This document shows positions 20,849 through 32,631 of a DNA stretch of 64,000 nucleotides, piece by piece. The position numbers and the translations under genes are program-made. This stretch comes from Catonia carolina (lineage: Eukaryota; Arthropoda; Insecta; Hemiptera; Achilidae): positions 186,941,283 through 187,005,282 of the forward strand of contig JAQMRL010000001.1 of assembly GCA_035578175.1 (NCBI GenBank), in the 5' to 3' direction. The first letter of the stretch is position 1, and every line of letters begins with the position of its first letter. The notes beneath the pieces were generated by a model. The model worked only from the letters and a program-made list of their open reading frames with translations, was not told where the DNA came from and searched no databases.

Positions 20849-21303
20849 ATACCTTACGTTACAAATACCTTACGTTACCGAAACAGTGAAAAGGTTGTAC
20901 GCGAGGTTTCATTCAAAATTGAACGGCCACCGTAACCCGCTTGTAAGGGGAATTCTGATCAATCCTCGGCTCGCCAGACGACTAAAAAGAAGATGGAGCA
21001 GAGACCTGCTGAGATGACACCATTCCACTACTTTCCACCATTTCATCACTCTGTGCTACTGTTATCCCCATCATTTCTCATCAAATTTCTTAGTTTTAAT
21101 ATTTGTTAATTTGTTATGTCTATTTGCTATGTTTGTTACTATTTGTATGTTTTTTATTTTTTGAACCCAAAATGAATGTCAATGGACATGTAATTTTATC
21201 CTACAGTCACTGTGATTTATATTACTCTGTGCTAAAATTTGGTCGTTGTATTGTTATTGTACAGTTCCAAATAAATAATATAAAGAAAAAAAAAAAAAAA
21301 AAA
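20849..21303 (+). pseudogene. LINE C-terminus, 3' UTR and poly(A) (sense part)
   Basis: From about 20880 the plus strand reads VKRLYARFHSKLNGHRNPLV, then RGILINPRLARRLKRRWSRD and a stop at ~21015, followed by a ~270-bp 3' UTR with AATAAATAATATAAAG and an A-run ending at 21303. RRLKRRWSRDLL is the usual terminus of this Jockey-type group and is shared, decayed, with the copies at 4688 and 31727. The ORF at 21103-21348 is 3' UTR sequence. Confidence 0.85.
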
Positions 21304-21439
21304 GTTCTTATGTTATATACAATAATATATCGTAAACTAGAATATTGATTAAAGAATATCCTTACTAAAAAAATTAATAATAAAAATTAAATTAACAATA
21401 GAATATTATTGATAAAAAAACTATCCTTACTAAAAAAAA

Positions 21440-21530
21440 AAATCTGGTATGAAACATTCACACGATTTTCTCTTGGCAATGAAAATAATGAACAATATAA
21501 CCTAACTTTAGTAATATAATGTATTGTATT
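21440..21530 (+). repeat. FB1 fragment
   Basis: ATCTGGTATGAAACATTCACACGATTTTCTCTTGGCAATG... AATAATGAACAATATAACCTAAC matches the outer module of FB1 at 16930-17040. Before it, two short TATCCTTACTAAAAAAA motifs repeat at about 21356 and 21422. Confidence 0.7.
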
Positions 21531-24500
21531 ATTCAGGTATCAGGTCAGGTATAGTATTTACTGTACAATACATCATACATTACTCCTTCCTCCTTTCAAA
21601 ACTTCAAAAAATTATTTACTGGAATATAATTATTAAAATATAATTACGTCACATCCGATTTCTATACAGAAGTTATGAAACCTTCCAAAAAAATCAATGA
21701 TATTGTACTTTATTTTAAGAAATATAGATTTACCTATTTTTTTCACACAGTAACATGTATTAGTTATTCTCAGATTTTTTTTGTCTCCTTCTACTGGTGG
21801 TTTTAAACTACTGTTAATATTAACCATATTTCTAGTACTATAGTGCCCACTACGAAAGAAGCCGTTGTGTTTAAAGAGCTCTAGTTCAAAAACGAACCAA
21901 CATATTTTTCTAACGCACACCAAATTAAAGCCTGTCCTTTTCTGCGTTTATTAGTTTGCTTTAATTTATTTAATTCAAAACTTTGTCGGATATAACGCAT
22001 AAAAAGTACCCAGTACTTATCGGCTTTTTGTTAGTGTAATTTTTAAACGTCTGTTATTCCATCCAGACTTTACATAAAACTTTAGGCTTTAAATATGTTA
22101 AAGATCACAATTTTTTTTATAACGTGAATATATAAAAAATAAAATCTGTTGTCGCGTTTTTAGTACAGTAGCTATTAAAAAAGCGTTATTTTGGCTCCAC
22201 GTAAATATTGGCAAATGATTTTTTGACTGGACCATGCATTTTTACAAATGAATTGTCTCAAGTACAGACTTTTGCATTTAAAATTAAAAATAAAACAAAA
22301 TGGGACTTGATTTATAAATAAAAATTTTATTAAATTGGTTGAGGAGAAACTGGTCTTCACAGCGGACTTCTTTCGTGGCATCCAATATAACTGGTTTTAT
22401 TTGTACAGCTTGTTCACTTTCAACATGTAAGGTTGTGTGAAAACTTAACCGTTTTATGTTTTGTTTGCCGCAAAGCGCAGTGAGCAGGGAGGTTTTCTGG
22501 TATTTCTATAAAGTTTTTCTAAATTGTATAAAATTTAAAAATTATTTTCAACTAAAATTTAAAAAATTTTCTAATATAGTTTAGGCCTATATTAAAATTA
22601 TATGTAAAATTATCGTGTTTTCCAACAATTATAAAAATATTAAGTGAATCTTTTCATTACAAAATTGAAAAAACTTTTACGTTTTATATGATCCCAAAAT
22701 ATTGTGGTAATCTTGTCTTTGCGTATTATAGTTTCTACTGCTTTCTGTCTGGTGACTTCGTTTGATGAAAATTTTGCTAAATAACATACCATCAATTTTA
22801 CACCCCATTGATTGAATTGAGTAAGTTAGAGAGGATGTTTGAGAAACAGTTTTAGATCAGATCTACGCCAACTTCTAACGAAAAGCCAGACTGCAGTAGG
22901 GTAATCACTATCAGCTTTAGATTACTATTTTATAGCTACCGTGATTCAACATTTCATTATGTAAATCTTAAATCTTACTTCCTTTAAAAATATCCTTTCC
23001 GTTTAGTTTGTCACATGTTTATACATGTTATAACAGTCGATGTAAATTTAGCAGATAAAATTGTTATAAGATGTTATTTCATCATTCAATAACGCATCAA
23101 CTGATTGGTTATTAGCGAGTGTGTGGGTTATGGAATATTAACACTAGGGTTTGAACTGGTTAAAATCTTTTAAACCCTATCAAATATTTAACACGATTTT
23201 TTCAGTTAGGTATTCAAGGCCTTTTATTAATTAATTCACTAAAGTTGTAAGAATTTTATTTTGTTTCCTAATATATAAACTTACAGTAATCCCAATTCAC
23301 TTCATTGCGCTGATGAATACTGCGAGTCACAATAGGTTACAACTTAACTTTTTTAAATAATCGATACTGATACGATAAGCTAGTGAACGAAAAAACAATA
23401 CCGTTTTTTGAAATCAGATACTTTTTTTGTTGAAGGAAATATATTTAAGAAGAAAAAAGTTTACTTAAGGAAGTACTCCCACAAAAATAAATATTCTTCC
23501 CTTTAGTAGTTACAGTTACCATTTATTACAGATTAACTAAGCTCAAATTAAAAAACTTTTCTTAAAATTTTTACAAAATGTTAAAAACAACTTCTAAAAG
23601 CAGCATGATTGGAATGAAAAATTAGGGGTTCACAAGAAAGTAGGTCTAAATATTTTGATCAGTTGTCGTGACATCTAAGTAATTGTTTTTTTGTTTTTAA
23701 TTAAAGTATAACTTTCATTGCACGAACTTAAATTTTAACTTTAAAAAAAATTAATTTTTAGTGTAAAACATTTTTACAACTTTTATTTTTATTTATTTTT
23801 AATAAGTTTGGACATTGGTTGTGCTGAAAACTAAATACTCCAGATTTGGAAATCCTAAGTCTGTTTAAAAAAAGTAAGGATATTGTCAATTTAAATTAGT
23901 TATTTACGTTTTAACGCTAGCACGTTTTGAAAAAATAAATAATATTCAGAAAATTCAAGTTTTATTATACATTATAACCTCCATAACGCAATTGCATTGC
24001 TAAAAATTGTTATAAATACTATGCACATAATTAGACGTCATAATAATTATAGCTAAGCAGTCAATTCAAACTAAGAATTAAATTTATACTAGCTTTCTTT
24101 CAGATAAACTACCTAATTTCGTAATTGCATTGTTTTACAGTTGTTTAGGTCGAATTTTACTTCTGACATATTATTAACAAAGTCCCATTTTCTCGGATTC
24201 TACATAACGTATTTTGAATATAAAATAATCACTGAAATTAAAACATTTTAAACTATCAAAAATTGCAAAAAATAATTTTAATTTTTACCATTTTTGGTGA
24301 AGGTGTACTCCCTTTAATTAATACTTTTCTGTAAAAAGTAGGTATTTGTTTGTTATATTCAAAACACTTTTCGTTTTATAAGAATTTAAGTTTTACTTAC
24401 GCCGAGAAAATAGCAATTTCCTCAAGCTTTTTGACATTTAAAAGACTACAATGAAGTATTCTTTTTTCCAATAAAACAGTACGAACTAAATGATACTTTT

Positions 24501-25264
24501 GTTTAGTACAGGTGACAGAGAACTAATTCCATTTCATGGAATTGAAGTTGTGTATTTATTAAAAAGAATTGTGTGAAAATGTGTTGTGTAAATGTGTTTG
24601 TATGTATACGTGTGTTACCTCTACTATGTCAGAAATGTGGTTTTATTAGAGCAGTAATCAACATGGACAGCGTGATTGCAAACGTTATTGGTTACATTAA
24701 AACGAATTGAAAAAGTAAAACTGCTGCACACAATCACACTAATATACGGAAGTTAAATCAGTTGATACGTGGCATTATTTTAACGGTAAAAATGAGGCTT
24801 TACAATTGGATATGGTGAACAGTGGCGATGTCAGCTACCATACTTGTATTATGGAAAACACCTCACCACTGCATCCTGCTTTTTTCAAACAAAATAGCAC
24901 AATCATCTCACTTTAACACTTTCTGCTGTCTTTTTTCCTCTCAGTGAAACAGTGGTTTTTGTATATATTACTGATGCAGAGAACGACCTCTATTTGATGT
25001 TTGTATACAACGCACGAGCTACCTGAGAAGTAGCTCCAATCAAATTTAAACGAGTGGTTTTATTTTTATTATTATTGTATCGTTTTATTATTATTGTTAT
25101 AGATTGTTTTGTTCAGTGTATCGATATTGATATTATAAAAATGATAATAAAGATAAAACTTAAATATTGTTTTGGTTTTCATTGCTCCACTTCTTTTTCT
25201 TCCCTTATTGTACTTGCAAGAAGACACTTGAGATTGTTTGCAATTTTACTCAAAGTAATTGCAT
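21531..25264. other. Long AT-rich spacer; one SINE-tail fragment
   Basis: Only 23095-23165 (GCATCAACTGATTGGTTATTAGCGAG ... GGGTTTGAACTGGT) is recognisable, as an inverted family-3 SINE remnant. The ORFs at 21633-21923, 22175-22381 and 25054-25266 show no domain. I see nothing else in this stretch. Confidence 0.45.
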
Positions 25265-27105
25265 AAATAATAATATATGGTGTGAAACACTTGTATCCGT
25301 ATAACTAACTTATACAGCTACAAACTCAAACTGTTTTTTCTTGCCAATGTAAATGTTGAGCCATATATATATACTATTTTAATCATGAGTAAACAATTTA
25401 TAATGAAAAAATATATAAAATATTAAAATATATAATATAATATTAAAATATATAATTATTTAAAAATAATCATTAATTATAATAATCATTTTATAATCAT
25501 TTTTAATTTTAATAATCATTAGTGAATGTCGCTAAATGAGAATCATCCTCTTTAGGACTTAAAATACGGTAAAATACTAATTGATGCTAAAATAGGCTCG
25601 GGACATAAAAAAATTATAGGTTTATTAATTTCCAATAACTTTAATTATATACACATTTGTTGTAAAATGCATAAAACCACAATCTTAATAAATCCAATTT
25701 TTACCCATTTTTATGAGCAATATACAGAAAATCTCTTTGACGATACACTAAGGTTTTATAGTAAAAATATATTTGAATTAAAAGTTGTAGATTTTTATGT
25801 TCTCAGAACTTTAATATATACCCTTTTGCTCTAAATTTCATATTAAGGCAGCAATCTTAAAAAATAAACATTTTTACCACAATAGCACAGCCCCTATAGA
25901 TTTCAGCTGACATGGCGTTTGCCCTATTTTGTAGAGAATAAAAATTTAGCAAATGAGCCGAGTTTTAACAAATCGTAGGAACCGTTTTAGAGAAAATCGC
26001 AAAAACGTTAAAAATCGCACGAAAAAACTACTTTTTCCTGTTGATTGATTTTGATGAAAACATTCGCGTCTAAATCCCTAGTGGTACCTAATTTAATAAA
26101 TGGCATGCTGCCTCTTAATAAAGGCTCTAGAGGTTCAAACTAGCCTTTTGCCTGATGAACTAAACAACAACTCATGCTGCGGCTAACGTATGAATGTCCT
26201 AGCATTCTTTTTGCAGCGACGTAATCTAACGATTCAACCATATCTGAGGTCAGGAAAATCTTGTTAACGGTAAAAGGTCTCTCACCCTGTATGAAATTAT
26301 ACCGAGAAGAAAAATATTGTTTTCATGTTAATTTTTCGAACTCGATTTTTCACCGGAAATGCAAGTTTTCAGGCCCCCTGAACCCCAAAACCTATTGTTA
26401 CCGATTGGTCCGTGCATTTTTCTGTGTGTCTGTGTGTGAACAAAATATCTCAAGAACGGAATAGCGTAAGAAGTTGAAACTTGCAACTTATATTAGGTAC
26501 CACTAGGGATTTAGACGCGAATGTTTTCATCAAAATCAATCAACAGGACGAAGTAGTTTTTTCGTGCGATTTTTAACGTTTTTGCGATTTTCTCTAAAAC
26601 GGTTCCTACGATTTGTTAAAACTCAGCTCATTTGCTAAATTTTTATTCTCTACAAAATAGGGCAAACGCCATGTCAGCTGAAATCTATAGGGGCTGTGCT
26701 ATTGTGGTAAAAATGTTTATTTTTTAAGATTGCTGCCTTAATATGAAATTTAGAGCAAAAGGGTATATATTAAAGTTCTGAGAACATAAAAATCTACAAC
26801 TTTTAATTCAAATATATTTTTACTATAAAACCTTAGTGTATCGTCAAAGAGATTTCTGTATATTGCTCATAAAAATGGGTAAAAAATTGGATTTATTAAG
26901 ATTGTAATCTTATGCATTTTACAACAAATGTGTATATAATTAAAGTTATAGGAAATTAATAAACCTATAATTTTTTTTTGTTCCAAGCCTATTTTAGCAT
27001 CAATTAGTATTTTACCGTATTTTAAGTCTTAAAGAGGATGATTCTCATTTAGCGTCATTCACTAATGATTATTAAAATTAAAAATGATTATAAAATGATT
27101 AAAAT
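25265..27105. mobile_element. Foldback-type repeat FB1, copy 2, with 610-bp inverted arms
   Basis: The left arm 25483-26092 and right arm 26492-27100 are reverse complements with few mismatches (roughly 97% by eye), around a 399-bp centre. Each arm contains the two-unit modules also seen in the 17-kb copy (GATTGCTGCCTTAATA...TTTAGAGCAAAAGGG and TATGCATTTTACAACAAATG) and the motif GGCAAACGCCATGTCAGCTG. The centre holds a fragment of repeat R4 and CTGTGTGTCTGTGTGTGAACA...TCTCAAGAACGGAAT, a sequence type frequent in insect repeats. No transposase is encoded. If transcribed through, the RNA would fold into a ~600-bp hairpin. Confidence 0.88.
26099..26170 (+). repeat. R4 3'-end fragment in the FB1 centre
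   Basis: AAATGGCATGCTG...AATAAAGGCTCTAGAGGTTCAAACTAGCC...TGATGAACTAAACAA matches the end of repeat R4 (63430-63545). Confidence 0.65.
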
Positions 27106-27909
27106 GATTATATTATAAAGAACTATAACAATAATGTTAATAATTTTGTCATAAATAGCCTATTTGTAAACGAGAAAGTAAAGCAAACTGTAATTTCTTA
27201 TTATACTTGAATTATTAATCAGGTTAGAATGTTTTCCAAAATTGTTGATGAAAATTTAAAATATTATATGTAGATGCATTATACAAAGAATATATTCTGT
27301 ACCATTTACACTTTATTTTACCAAGAAACAACATTTGATCCGAGCCCAGATATTTTTAATGAGTAATTAAAATGTATCGACTATTCAATTATTTACTAAT
27401 TTACAAGTTTAAATTTAGTAAAATTAACATACCCAAAACACTGCTTTTGGTAAACATAAAGTGATATTTTATTTCCCTTATTTGAAGACAAAGAAAACCA
27501 CGATGTAAACCACATTAATATGGTACAATAATCAAAGAATGGAATACAAGCTGTCTTAAAATTAATAACTAAACTATGTGAATTATTAATATACATCGTA
27601 TCGAGTTTTACGAGTACAATGTAATACATACTATACTTTGAATAAATAATAGCAAATATTAAATAAGTTCTCTTCTGTAATAATAACAGACTGTAAACAG
27701 TTTATTAAGTGATAAAGTAACATATATCTTTTTGTTTAAAAACTTTACATTAGTTATAAATATTTCCTAAACTCTGTTGAAAATAGTATCTTTTGTATTC
27801 TTATTCTTATTTTACTGGAAATTATTCAACAGTTCTTTAGAAAATTTAATTAATTTATTTAGAACACTCGACAAAATATAATGAATACACGGGTATATTT
27901 ATGTTTAAT
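27106..27909. other. AT-rich spacer; nothing recognised
   Basis: The minus-strand ORF at 27396-27629 lacks any domain and lies in AT-rich DNA. Confidence 0.45.
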
Positions 27910-28218
27910 CTCTAATATGTGTAAGTTGTAATCAGTTTAACATAGAACAATAAAAAATCACATGACTCAATAAGATAACGGTGATAAATGTACTATGTGG
28001 AAATGAGTTGTAGTCTTGTACAGACTCAGGCCGACTATTCCTGAGAGAGTTGGGTTAGTTGAACCCCAACCATCAAAATACACCGGTAACTATTGTCTAT
28101 TATTCAAATTAATATATAAGTAACAATCTTTACTAGGATTTGAACTACCGAACAGTCTCAAAAATCAGCTGTTATTAATAGCCGAAAAACAGCTGATTTG
28201 CGGCGACGACTTTAAAAA
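27910..28218 (-). repeat. SINE family 1 copy (decayed head)
   Basis: The minus strand has the internal AATCAGCTGTTTTTCGGC segment and the 3' domain with CCTGAGTCTGTACAAGACTACA. The B box is altered and the A-box end is missing after GTCGTCGCCGC. Confidence 0.8.
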
Positions 28219-28232
28219 ATATGATTTTTTTT

Positions 28233-28555
28233 ATCCCTAATGGGTATACGTTGCAATTTGTTCAATTCAGAACAATGAGGAACCCAATGACCCGAGATAA
28301 GTGTGATGTTTATGATGTGTAAATGAGGTGTAGTCTTGTACAGACCAAGCCGACCATTCCTGAGAGAGTATGCTTAATTGAACTTCAACCATCAAAGTAC
28401 ACCGGTAACTTCTGTCTAGTGTTAAAATCTGTTTAAAAGTAACTACCATTACTAGGATTTGAACCAGGAACCTTCGTCTCCAAAAATCAGGTATTAATGT
28501 GATGGCAGCTGACTCGTAGCGACGACTTTACCTCTAAACCAATCCGGTGGGTCAA
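28233..28555 (-). repeat. SINE family 1 copy, tandem to the previous one
   Basis: A near full-length minus-strand copy: GGATTGGTTTAGAGGTAAAG (A-box region), AGGTTCCTGGTTCAAATCC (intact B box) and 3' end TTGCAACGTATACC. It lies 14 bases from the copy at 27910-28218 in the same orientation. The ORF at 28267-28449 is SINE sequence. Confidence 0.85.
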
Positions 28556-28896
28556 TAAATATAATAACGAAAATTGCATAACTTAATTATAAGGAATATG
28601 GGATTCCTACATTACTCATTATTACGACCATCCCTAAATTACTTTTTATACAGAAGTTGTTCTTATTCTGACAGATGAAATTACCGGTTTTAATGGTGTT
28701 AAACTCGTACTATTATCAGAGCGAATGAACTGGCCCTATTAGTATATTTCCAGTCAAGTGTTTGTTTTAAAAGTACTATTTATGTTAACGTTGGAAGAAA
28801 TTATTATTTATTACATTGTTCTTAAACGTTCTTAGTCCGATGAGCTCATAAACTGTTATATTTTAAAAGTATTATTTTAAAAAGTGTCAGAAGGGA

Positions 28897-29053
28897 TTAC
28901 CCCCATAGCGCAGTGGTCAGCGTGCTGGATTACAAAGTGGAAGGTCCCGGTTCCAATTTCTACTAGGGTCTAAAAATTATTACGCAAATTCTAACCTACT
29001 GTTTCATATCCCACAGTAGTCACTAATGACTAAGATATTTCATACGACTTAAT
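28897..29053 (+). repeat. SINE family 3 copy
   Basis: CCCCCATAGCGCAGTGGTCAG (A box) and GGTCCCGGTTCCAATTTC (B box) precede CTAGGGTCTAAAAATTATTACGC and the tail CACAGTAGTCACTAATGAC. Confidence 0.75.
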
Positions 29054-29506
29054 AAGCAACATCGCCCCTTCTTCTTTAAAATTGCACCGCCAGGTTCTCG
29101 ACCATTATCATCATGCGGGAGAAACTGCTACAAGCTACTCGCCGAGAGACCATAGCATGGTTACGGACACAGCGCCAGCCAAACGTTAGATCCTGCAGTC
29201 CATCCATATCAGTCAATCAGAGAAAGCGTCAATTTCTCTTACAACGAAGTGAGTTTTGACTCAATTCAACGAGTAAAAAGAGATTACAGTTTTATACACT
29301 TATAACACTTAACAAATATAAAGCGAGTATAATTCACCCAACAGCAGTGGTACTAACGGCTCTCGACTCCAACGAGAACTCAACGGCGATTCCGCGAGAG
29401 AAGGAAGTACTTTTTCACTAGACGTGTTATGCTGTAGCAGCAACACCGTATCATTGTAACATTATACCATCGTATCCACGGAGCAACACTCAAATTGTTT
29501 TCTTTT
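29054..29506. other. Moderately GC-rich stretch with a short open frame
   Basis: Plus-strand codons over about 29092-29257 read MREKLLQATRRETIAWLRTQ and continue Arg/Gln-rich to a stop. I recognise no family. Composition is less AT-rich than the flanks, hinting at a decayed transposon or lost exon. Evidence is weak. Confidence 0.25.
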
Positions 29507-29838
29507 CGTGCGTGGCCATGTTAGGGCCTATATTTACTTTTTACTCATGTCGCCTACTTCGTGTAAAACTAGCTAAAGGAAGTTTTATACTACCCTAAGT
29601 TTATACCAAGTACACTAAGTTTATACTACTCTAAGTTTATACTAAGTATACTAAATTAAGGCCTATACTACCCTAATTTTAAACTAAGTATACTAAGTAT
29701 ATACTACCCTGAGTTTAGTACTACCTTTTGGTAAATTTAATTAATCTGTATTGTAAGTCTCCTTTCTTGTTGGCCTATTGTAATATATTCTAATATTTTA
29801 TAACATGGCACGTGGCCATGTTAGGGCCACGCACGTAA
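29507..29838. repeat. Palindrome split by an insertion bounded by 18-bp direct repeats
   Basis: CGTGGCCATGTTAGGGCC occurs at 29511-29528 and exactly 300 bases later at 29811-29828. The left outer side begins CGTGCGTGGCC and the right outer side ends GGCCACGCACG, reverse complements of each other. Without the intervening 282 bases plus one repeat, the site would be one perfect hairpin with 11-bp arms and a 7-base loop. Confidence 0.8.
29578..29725 (+). repeat. Minisatellite of TATACTA/CTAAGTTTATACTA units
   Basis: Repeats of TTTATACTACCCTAAGT, TTTATACCAAGTACACTAAG and TTTATACTAAGTATACTAA fill the middle of the 282-bp insertion. A similar ACTTAAGTATACTAGAGTATACTA run occurs near 44835-44860. 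Confidence 0.75.
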
Positions 29839-31480
29839 TAACACTGAACAAAGCCTCATGAAGTGGTCGCCCTTATAACGACCTCACGTCCTCGTAACGC
29901 CCGCATAACGACATAATAGTTACTAATTTTTATATTGCATCACAACAATATTATTTTCATAAAATCCAGTCAGATCAAACTTTTCTTCATTAAGTTTTGT
30001 TGTTTAATGCATGTTTCCCTGATTTAATTAGGACAGATATAGGGCAATGAAATGTTTTGTGATTTTCTAGTTTTAAAAAACAGATCAATTTAAAACTGAT
30101 AAGTAAATCACGCGATGGCCCTATTCAATACCAAGCAGGAAATCCTTTCTTCGATTTTTGATCAGGGTTTACAAACATAACATGGTATTATATTCTGATA
30201 ATGTAGCTACCAAATATTTCTGTCTCTATAAACTGTTGATGGGATCAAAAGCAATATTTGTACCTTGGTACAATTAAACTAAAGCAACAATTAGGATAAG
30301 ATAATACTTAGGATTTCAGCCCATTGATGGTGGTTTATTTCATTACGTTTAGTAAACGTGGTGAGCATTTACAATGAAAACGGTTTGAAAAGAAGAAAGT
30401 TAGTAGAAGCGCGTTACCTTGTTGCCGTTGACATTTTATAACTTTCTAAGTCTCATTAATTGTTAATAGTTTATTTTATTTCTTTGACCAAATACCAATT
30501 TTTTTCAAAATTTCTAACAAAGAAATCTCAAAGAAATTAAAAATTAAATATATATAATACTTATTTATGTTAACAAAACATCTGATATTAGATTTTCCTT
30601 TTAGTATAATATTAAATAAACATTTAAAATATGAATTCAAAATAATTAAATTTACATTGTTTTATTTAAAACGAATTTATCATAATTGTTTTAACAAATA
30701 TTAAATAAATCTCGTTTATTACGTGAGTCTTGCAAAAGAGAACAGAATAAATTTAACAAAAACCTTAATGTAATAAATTTGTTACGTTAATCAGATAATG
30801 ATTGTTTTGTACAGAAATTTTATTATCGAATTATCACACATATAAGGTCTCTGAGAATTACAGGATATAGAGGTAAAACAAAGGTTCTCATTCAGTCAGT
30901 TAAACGCTAGAGGGTAGACGGTACGGCTTCCATCCCCGTCCAGCTACTGTGTGTACCTCTGAGCAGCAGGTCCGTCAGATGAGCACGTACAAATATAATG
31001 ATATTACCTTTAAAAGCCGCCAGCAAAACGTTCAAAGTTAATTACACATACGGCTCTTTCATTTGTTTATAGCAAATAACATAAGTAAGAGAAAATACAC
31101 AACTAACAGTAAAACTTTCTAGCAGTTAAATAATATTACATTAACATTTCCATCAGTTATTAAACAAGCCATAAAGGTAAAAATATTTAAATTGGAAAAT
31201 TTGTAAGAGGAGGGTTTTTTAGCAATTACTTTTGATACAATCTATAAATTAATTAATTTGAAAGTGCTCAATGACTGACTGATTCATTCAAATAATTTAT
31301 AAGTCACCAATCAAACAGAGATCTCAAATATTACAAAACTATTCTTTAGGTTGTAAAATAGAAATAGAACGAATTAATTTTCAATTCAACCACTTATGCC
31401 TAAAGGGCAACAGCCTAAAGCTATAAATATTAGTTTTTCAATTTTTTTTACTCTCCAAAAACATTTAAAATATTTCTAAA
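29839..31480. other. AT-rich spacer; nothing supported
   Basis: It contains a less AT-rich patch at 30885-30990 (GAGGGTAGACGGTACGGC...CCATCCCCGTCCAGC) without recognisable boxes or coding. The remainder is AT-rich. Confidence 0.4.
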
Positions 31481-32266
31481 AACACACGCTTAATGAGATA
31501 CTGTATAATTTAGTAAAAGTTTTGTTTTTAAAGAAAACACCGTATTTTTTTCAAACACATCGTCATTGTTCAACAACTATTTCACGGATTAACATAATAT
31601 TCGGCACGTTTGTTATGTAACAATTATGAAAAACGACGATTCAATAAAATTTAACAGAAAATCATTACTTTTTAAGTTATGAGGTGTTATCTTAAATAAA
31701 TTTTGTTAAATTGCGAAATCTCAAATCTGGCAACGCAGACTCTCCCAAACAATCCAGTAAGACGTCTGAAACGTCGATGGAGCCGGGACCTCATCAATTA
31801 ACGTAGTACTGTAATTGACTATCCATTACAGTGTTCTAAATTCTGCACTTAATGCTACACTTATCCATTCACGTCGGAGTTCTGTCACTGGACTGTGTGT
31901 CCACTCACGTTTTTTACCATGTTTATTTTTTCCAAATTTTGTGTTATCACATTCACTGATTGTTTCAAACAGATTGTGATTTTCCTAAATAGAGAAAAAA
32001 TAAATCACGAAACACAACATAAAAAAGTCAGCATACAAGAAACTTTTCGGTCTTTATTAAAGACAACTGTACACTTGTAGGAAACAAAATAAAGCGAAAA
32101 TTTTCAATTAATTTTTAGTGAAAGAATTATTTAAATTGGACGAACCGTGTAGGAGTAAGTCGGAAATAGTTGTTGAACAATGACAAATGTATTTGAAAAA
32201 AATATGGTTTTTTCTTCAAAAATGTAACTTTTACTAAATTATACAGTAACTCGTTAAGCGTGTGTT
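31481..32266. mobile_element. Foldback-type repeat FB2 (107-bp arms)
   Basis: The left end AACACACGCTTAATGAGATAC ... GTCATTGTTCAACAACTATTTC (31481-31587) is mirrored at the right end (about 32160-32266) at roughly 85-90% identity. The interior includes a LINE 3' end (31727-31800). No clear target duplication was seen and no transposase is encoded. The ORF at 31895-32080 lies inside the interior. Confidence 0.75.
31727..31800 (+). pseudogene. Jockey-type LINE extreme C-terminus
   Basis: The frame reads LATQTLPNNPVRRLKRRWSR then DLIN and a stop, the same terminus as the LINE at 20849-21303. Sequence after the stop may be its 3' UTR up to an A-rich GAGAAAAAATAAAT near 32010. It lies inside foldback FB2. 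Confidence 0.7.
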
Positions 32267-32631
32267 CCCGGAATAATGTTACAAAACAAAACACATGAAA
32301 AATACTTTGTTTTATAAAAATGCGTCATTTCCGAGCAGTTTCAGTTACTTAAAAAAATTAGAAATGTTTTCTGAAATGGTTTTACAACCCACATATTGCT
32401 GCTCTCTGTCGGAGGCCATCAAGTTATAGACAGACAGTATTTATTTTTCCAAACAGCTGGAATTTTAAAAAATGACATAGTTATTAACTGGCCTAAGTAA
32501 GTGCGAAGTAAGGCCAAAATAACCAGTGCAAACTATAAACCACTTTATTTTATCCCTCTGAGGATCAAGGCTGTTTTCAAAACCTTTTCATTAGGCCTAA
32601 TTCTTCGATCATGACATTGATCTTGTTATTA

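Larger units (their letters stand above)
17866..21303 (+). mobile_element. Jockey-type LINE with 5' inversion, carrying a nested LTR element
   Basis: A minus-strand reverse-transcriptase segment (17866-18542 plus 20798-20848 around the nested insertion) is joined head-to-head to a plus-strand C-terminus, 3' UTR and poly(A) (about 20849-21303). In the inverted part the downstream end of the gene is outermost, which is the layout of twin-primed LINE insertion. GTTCATATGTT at 17855-17865 and GTTCTTATGTT at 21304-21314 (10 of 11) flank the whole unit as a target-site duplication. About 110 codons between the RT and C-terminal blocks are missing, and a 16-base duplication (TACAAATACCTTACGT-like) lies near the junction at 20848-20880. 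Confidence 0.82.
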
